Below are positions 5,299 to 8,328 of a stretch of 8,328 nucleotides of DNA, one piece after another (position 1 is the first letter of the stretch; each line of letters starts with the position of its first letter). The stretch is from Nocardioides sp. (GTDB lineage: Bacteria; Actinomycetota; Actinomycetes; Propionibacteriales; Nocardioidaceae). The stretch covers positions 1-8,328 of the forward strand of contig JAJPEO010000119.1 in the NCBI GenBank assembly GCA_021166815.1. Reading direction: 5' to 3'. The position numbers were made by a program, and so were the translations under genes. Below the pieces are notes generated by a model. The model saw only the letters and a list, made by a program, of their open reading frames with translations, did not search any database and was not told where the DNA came from.

Positions 5299-6363
5299 AT
5301 GCCGACCCCACGCATCGAGTCGACGTCGACACGGCTGCGCGCCCTGGCCGATCTCTCGCCCGACGGCATCCTCGGGGCCGACGAGCACGGCCTGGTGCGG
5401 ATGATCAACCAGCAGGCCGCGCTGTGGCTCGGCGTCGACGCAGACGCGGTGATCGGCCAGCGCGTCGAGGACGTGCTGCTGCTGCGTGACCAGGACGGGC
5501 GCTCTTGGCTGGAGGTCAACCGCCCCTACGAGGCGATCGCGATCGCCCACGGGGTGCCGGAGCAGGCGTGGCTCAACCCCTCGGCCGAGGAGGTCCTCAC
5601 CACCGCCCGCCTGATCCGCGACGAGCCGCTGGGGCGGGTGGTCGCCGTGGCCGTCAGCCTGCGCAGCGGCCGTGGCCGGGCTCGTCTGGACCGCGAGCGC
5701 TCCGACCTGGTGGCGACGGTGGCCCACGAGCTGCGTTCCCCGCTGACGGGCGTCAAGGGTTTCGTGCAGGCGCTGCTCAACCGATGGGACCGCCTGAGCG
5801 ACGAGCAGCGCAAGCTGATGCTGACCACGGTGAACGCCGACGCCGATCGGCTGGCGCGGCTCATCGCCGAGCTCCTCGACGTCGCCCGCATCGACACCGG
5901 CCGCCTCCAGCTCTACCCCCGCGAGTCCTCCGCCGAGGTCCTGGTCCGGCGGGTCACGGACTCGATCCAGGCCGGGACGTCGCGCGAGGTCGTCCTCGAG
6001 GTGGCCGACGGGTTGCCGGAGGTGTTCGCCGACCCGGACAAGTTCAGCCAGGTGGTGACCAACCTCGTCGAGAATGCCGTGCGTCACGGCGAGGGCCGCG
6101 TCACCGTGACGTTGGGGCCGACCGACCGGGCCTGGGACGGCGTACGCATCGTCGTGGACGACGAGGGCCGTGGCATCCCGATGGAGCTGCGCCGGCGCGT
6201 CTTCACGAAGTTCTGGACCACGGGCGAGGGCGGCAGCGGACTGGGCATGTACGTCGTCGGCGGCCTGACCCGGGCCCACGGTGCAGAGGTGACCATCACC
6301 GAGGCGCCCGGCGGCGGCGCCCGGCTGGTCGTCGACTGGCCCAGCGCCGATCGCCGGCCCTGA
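5299..6363 (+). CDS. Soluble PAS-domain sensor histidine kinase
   Basis: A 354-residue histidine kinase without signal peptide or membrane helix, so it probably senses a cytoplasmic signal. A PAS-like domain occupies about residues 8-120 (LADLSPDGILGADEHGLVRMINQQAALWLG, residues 17-45, is a classic PAS opening). The DHp domain carries the phosphoacceptor H143 in VAHELRSPLTG. The ATPase domain has the N box NLVENAVRH (255-263), G1 DEGRGIP (288-294), F box FTKFW (302-306) and G2 GGSGLG (311-316), all intact. It has its own leaderless-type promoter, 35 bases after the methyltransferase gene. No response regulator overlaps it; the downstream regulator has a separate promoter and a kinase of its own. 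In Streptomyces a soluble kinase is, to my recollection, also found between the SpoU gene and pheS, so this looks like a conserved orphan. Its signal and partner are unknown. Confidence 0.92.
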   Translation: MPTPRIESTSTRLRALADLSPDGILGADEHGLVRMINQQAALWLGVDADAVIGQRVEDVLLLRDQDGRSWLEVNRPYEAIAIAHGVPEQAWLNPSAEEVLTTARLIRDEPLGRVVAVAVSLRSGRGRARLDRERSDLVATVAHELRSPLTGVKGFVQALLNRWDRLSDEQRKLMLTTVNADADRLARLIAELLDVARIDTGRLQLYPRESSAEVLVRRVTDSIQAGTSREVVLEVADGLPEVFADPDKFSQVVTNLVENAVRHGEGRVTVTLGPTDRAWDGVRIVVDDEGRGIPMELRRRVFTKFWTTGEGGSGLGMYVVGGLTRAHGAEVTITEAPGGGARLVVDWPSADRRP

Positions 6364-6414
6364 TCTCCACACAACCTTCACGCGTCGCCCACACCTCCCG
6401 GCCGCTTCCGCTCC

Positions 6415-6426
6415 TAGGGTCGGGGC
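6415..6426 (+). promoter_or_regulatory. Leaderless-type promoter for the response regulator
   Basis: TAGGGT (6415-6420), then six bases, then ATG (6427): the same hexamer and spacing as upstream of the PAS kinase gene at 5287. No GGAGG-like site precedes the start. The 63-base gap holds no terminator hairpin that I can see. Confidence 0.6.
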
Positions 6427-7113
6427 ATGAGCTCTCAGACGGTCCTCGTGGTCGAGGACGACCGTGCGATCAACGACGCGCTCGCGGCGCGGCTGAGATC
6501 GGAGGGATACGTCGTGGAGCAGGCCTTCGACGGGCCGACCGCCGTGGAGGCCGCCGGGAGCGTGGTGCCGGACGTGCTGGTGCTCGACGTCATGCTTCCC
6601 GGGTTCGACGGGCTGGAGGTCTGCCGTCGGGTGCAGGCCGAGCGTCCCGTCCCGGTGCTGATGCTCACGGCCCGTGACGACGAGGCTGACATCCTCGTCG
6701 GGCTCGGGGTGGGCGCCGACGACTACCTCACCAAGCCCTTCCGCATGCGTGAGGTCGTGGCCAGGGTGAAGGCGCTGCTGCGCAGGGTGGACCGGGCGGC
6801 CGAGCTGGCGCGGGCGCTCCCCACGGTCCTCGACGCCGGTGGGCTAGCGCTCGACACGGGGGCTCGGCGCGTGAGGGTCGACGGGGCCGAGGTCCACCTC
6901 ACGCCCACCGAGTTCGACGTCCTCGCGTGCCTGGCCAGGGAGCCCGGGCAGGTGATCGGGCGCGACAGGCTGCTGGCCGAGGTGTGGGGCTGGTCCGACG
7001 CGCTCGGGTCCCGCACGCTCGACAGCCACGTGAAGGCGCTGCGCGCCAAGCTGGGGGGCGAGCGCATCCGCACCGTCCACGGAGTGGGCTACGCGCTCGA
7101 GGCTCGGCCATGA
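6427..7113 (+). CDS. OmpR/PhoB-family response regulator
   Basis: A 228-residue two-component transcription factor. The receiver domain (about 4-118) has the acidic pocket E10-D11-D12, phosphoacceptor D54 in VLVLDVMLPG, switch residue T81 in MLTARDD and K103 in YLTKPF, so it should be phosphorylatable. The winged-helix DNA-binding domain (about 130-226) has the family features LTPTEFDVLACLAREPGQVIGRD, the recognition-helix region RTLDSHVKALRAKL and the closing wing IRTVHGVGYALE. Start ATG 6427 is supported by the TAGGGT element six bases before it and by normal family length. Its stop overlaps the following kinase start (ATGA at 7110-7113), so that kinase is the likely partner. Targets are unknown; the neighbouring membrane protein suggests an envelope role. 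Confidence 0.95.
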   Translation: MSSQTVLVVEDDRAINDALAARLRSEGYVVEQAFDGPTAVEAAGSVVPDVLVLDVMLPGFDGLEVCRRVQAERPVPVLMLTARDDEADILVGLGVGADDYLTKPFRMREVVARVKALLRRVDRAAELARALPTVLDAGGLALDTGARRVRVDGAEVHLTPTEFDVLACLAREPGQVIGRDRLLAEVWGWSDALGSRTLDSHVKALRAKLGGERIRTVHGVGYALEARP

Positions 7114-8328
7114 ACGCGCCGCTCGACGCCGTCACCAGCCTCAAGACCAAGCTGGGTGCCCTGGTCGCGGTGTCCGTGCTCGCCACCGGCCTGCTCACCT
7201 GGCTGGGGGCCGCCGCGGGGGTTCCCGCGCTCCTCGTGCTGCCGGTGAGCATCGCGCTGGCGCTCGGGATCACCCAGCTGCTGGCGGCGGGCATGGTCTC
7301 GCCCCTGCGGCAGATGACCGCCGTCACGCAGGCCATGGCGCGCGGTGACTACAGCGGACGCGTCCACACCACCTCGACCGACGAGGTGGGGCGGCTCGCC
7401 ATGGCGTTCAACCAGATGGCCGACGACCTCTCGGCGGTGGACCTCGAGCGCCGCGACCTGCTCGCCACCGTCTCCCACGAGCTGCGTACGCCGCTCACGG
7501 CCATGACGGCGACACTGGAGAACCTCGTCGACGGGGTCGTTCCCGCCGATGCGGAGTCGTTGCGGGCCGCCCTGCTCCAGGCCGAGCGGCTGCGCGACCT
7601 GGTGGCCGACCTGCTCGAGCTCTCCCGGCTGGAGGCAGGGGTGACGACGCTGCGCAGGGAGACCTTCGACCTCCACGAGCTGGTGACCGAGTGTGTCGAG
7701 CACGTACGCCTGGCCGGCCGGACGTCCCCTTTCGTGGTCTCGGTGCCGGTTCCCATGGAGGTGGTGGCGGACCGGGCTCGCATCGCCCAGCTCCTCATCA
7801 ACGTCCTCGACAACGCCAGCCGGCACAGCCCACCGGGCTCGCCGGTCACGGTCAGCGGTGCGTCGGGCCCCGCGGGATGGTCGTTGGAGGTCGTCGACCG
7901 CGGCCCTGGCGTCTCCCCGGCTGAGCGCGAGCGCGTCTTCGAGCACTGGGGCACGAGCGGCAGCGGTGGCGGCACGGGGCTCGGCCTGGCGGTCTCGCAG
8001 TGGGCGGCGCGGCTCCACGGCGGCGCCCTGCGCTTCGTCGACCCCCTCGACGGTGTCGGCGCACGGCTGCGCCTGACCGTCCCGCTCGCCGTTGCGACCT
8101 CTGAGGAGCAGACCATGACGCACACGACCCCGGCACCACTCTCTCCGCCGCCACAGTCGCCCGGCCGACCGGCAGGCACCGGCCTCGACGCGCTGTTCGG
8201 CCGATTCTGGCCCGACGTGGACGGGGCGGGGCGGCCCACGGTCCTGGCGGCCGCGCTCGCCGGCGCCTTCGGTGCCGCGGTGATGAGCTTCACCGCCCCC
8301 GGGATCTCGTGGACCCTGCTGCTGCTGG
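7110..8328 (+). CDS. HAMP sensor histidine kinase, frame open into a DUF4153-like region (partial)
   Basis: The kinase begins at an ATG overlapping the regulator stop. Two hydrophobic helices lie at about 15-35 and 38-61 with almost no external loop, so it resembles intramembrane-sensing kinases. A HAMP domain follows (62-113), then the DHp domain with H123 in VSHELRTPLTAM, and the ATPase domain with N box NVLDNASRH (231-239), G1 DRGPGV (263-268) and G2 GGGTGLGL (286-293). The kinase module ends near RLTVPLA (321-327). No stop follows: the same frame passes through an ATG at 8115 (residue 336) into a Pro-rich segment and the first hydrophobic stretch of a DUF4153/DUF4173-like protein, and leaves the window after 406 codons. 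The fusion may be real, or the kinase may have lost its stop by a small indel after about 8090. A TGA at 8102-8104 lies in another frame, exactly where a separate kinase gene would end. Confidence 0.85.
   Translation, partial: MNAPLDAVTSLKTKLGALVAVSVLATGLLTWLGAAAGVPALLVLPVSIALALGITQLLAAGMVSPLRQMTAVTQAMARGDYSGRVHTTSTDEVGRLAMAFNQMADDLSAVDLERRDLLATVSHELRTPLTAMTATLENLVDGVVPADAESLRAALLQAERLRDLVADLLELSRLEAGVTTLRRETFDLHELVTECVEHVRLAGRTSPFVVSVPVPMEVVADRARIAQLLINVLDNASRHSPPGSPVTVSGASGPAGWSLEVVDRGPGVSPAERERVFEHWGTSGSGGGTGLGLAVSQWAARLHGGALRFVDPLDGVGARLRLTVPLAVATSEEQTMTHTTPAPLSPPPQSPGRPAGTGLDALFGRFWPDVDGAGRPTVLAAALAGAFGAAVMSFTAPGISWTLLLL
8103..8108 (+). promoter_or_regulatory. Internal ribosome binding site before ATG 8115
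   Basis: GAGGAG with a six-base spacer to ATG is an ideal ribosome binding site, located inside the open kinase frame. It implies that the downstream membrane protein is translated independently, whether or not a fusion is also made. Confidence 0.65.
8115..8328 (+). CDS. Probable DUF4153/DUF4173-type membrane protein, N-terminal fragment
   Basis: Seventy-one complete codons from ATG 8115 to the window edge, in the same frame as the upstream kinase. A Thr/Pro/Ser-rich N-terminal tail (MTHTTPAPLSPPPQSPG) leads to a short amphipathic region with FWPDVDGAGRPTVLAAALAG, then a hydrophobic segment and a second one starting at ISWTLLLL. This resembles the start of actinobacterial multi-spanning DUF4153/DUF4173 proteins, often found beside two-component systems; function is unknown. 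The strong ribosome binding site at 8103-8108 supports independent translation. The identification rests on a short piece and is tentative. Confidence 0.5.
   Translation, partial: MTHTTPAPLSPPPQSPGRPAGTGLDALFGRFWPDVDGAGRPTVLAAALAGAFGAAVMSFTAPGISWTLLLL

Noticed and set aside
4229..5332. A 367-codon minus-strand frame opposite rplT and the methyltransferase
   Set aside because: Antisense of a gene with all three SPOUT motifs; no motif of its own.

Overview
The window is high-GC chromosomal DNA from an actinobacterium. The evidence is strong third-position GC bias, frequent GTG starts, the infC-rpmI-rplT-SpoU order, leaderless-type promoters (TAGGGT placed six bases before ATG) and actinobacterial-style protein families such as SseB and the uridine-kinase-like P-loop protein. 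A Nocardioidaceae-type organism is my best guess, not a firm assignment. Codon use is uniform, and I see no tRNA, rRNA, insertion sequence, phage gene or CRISPR array.

Left part (1-2237, minus strand): three genes packed as one probable operon, read right to left. They are a small three-helix membrane protein, a PLP-dependent D-threonine-aldolase/D-serine-dehydratase-like enzyme (stop and start overlap as GTGA), and a P-loop kinase-like protein whose GTG start lies inside the end of the enzyme gene. A 65-base divergent promoter region separates them from an sseB-like gene on the plus strand.

Centre (2816-5263, plus strand): the translation operon infC (ATT start), rpmI, rplT and a SpoU/TrmH-family RNA methyltransferase. 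It is preceded by a roughly 260-nt transcribed leader. By eye, this leader holds a strong intrinsic terminator (12-bp stem, GAGA loop, U-containing tail) and, about 115 nt upstream, an 11-base segment that can pair with the 5' arm of that terminator. That is the architecture of a transcription attenuator with mutually exclusive folds. A 51-codon upstream ORF runs across the antiterminator arm and stops two bases before the terminator stem. This leader is the most interesting element in the window.

Right part (5299-8328, plus strand): a soluble PAS histidine kinase with its own leaderless-type promoter. After it comes a two-component pair with an identically spaced promoter: an OmpR-family regulator, then a short two-helix HAMP kinase overlapping it by ATGA. 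The kinase frame has no stop before the window ends. It runs in frame into what looks like the start of a DUF4153/DUF4173-type membrane protein, which also has its own ribosome binding site and ATG at 8115. This is either a true fusion, a gene inside a gene, or a small indel.
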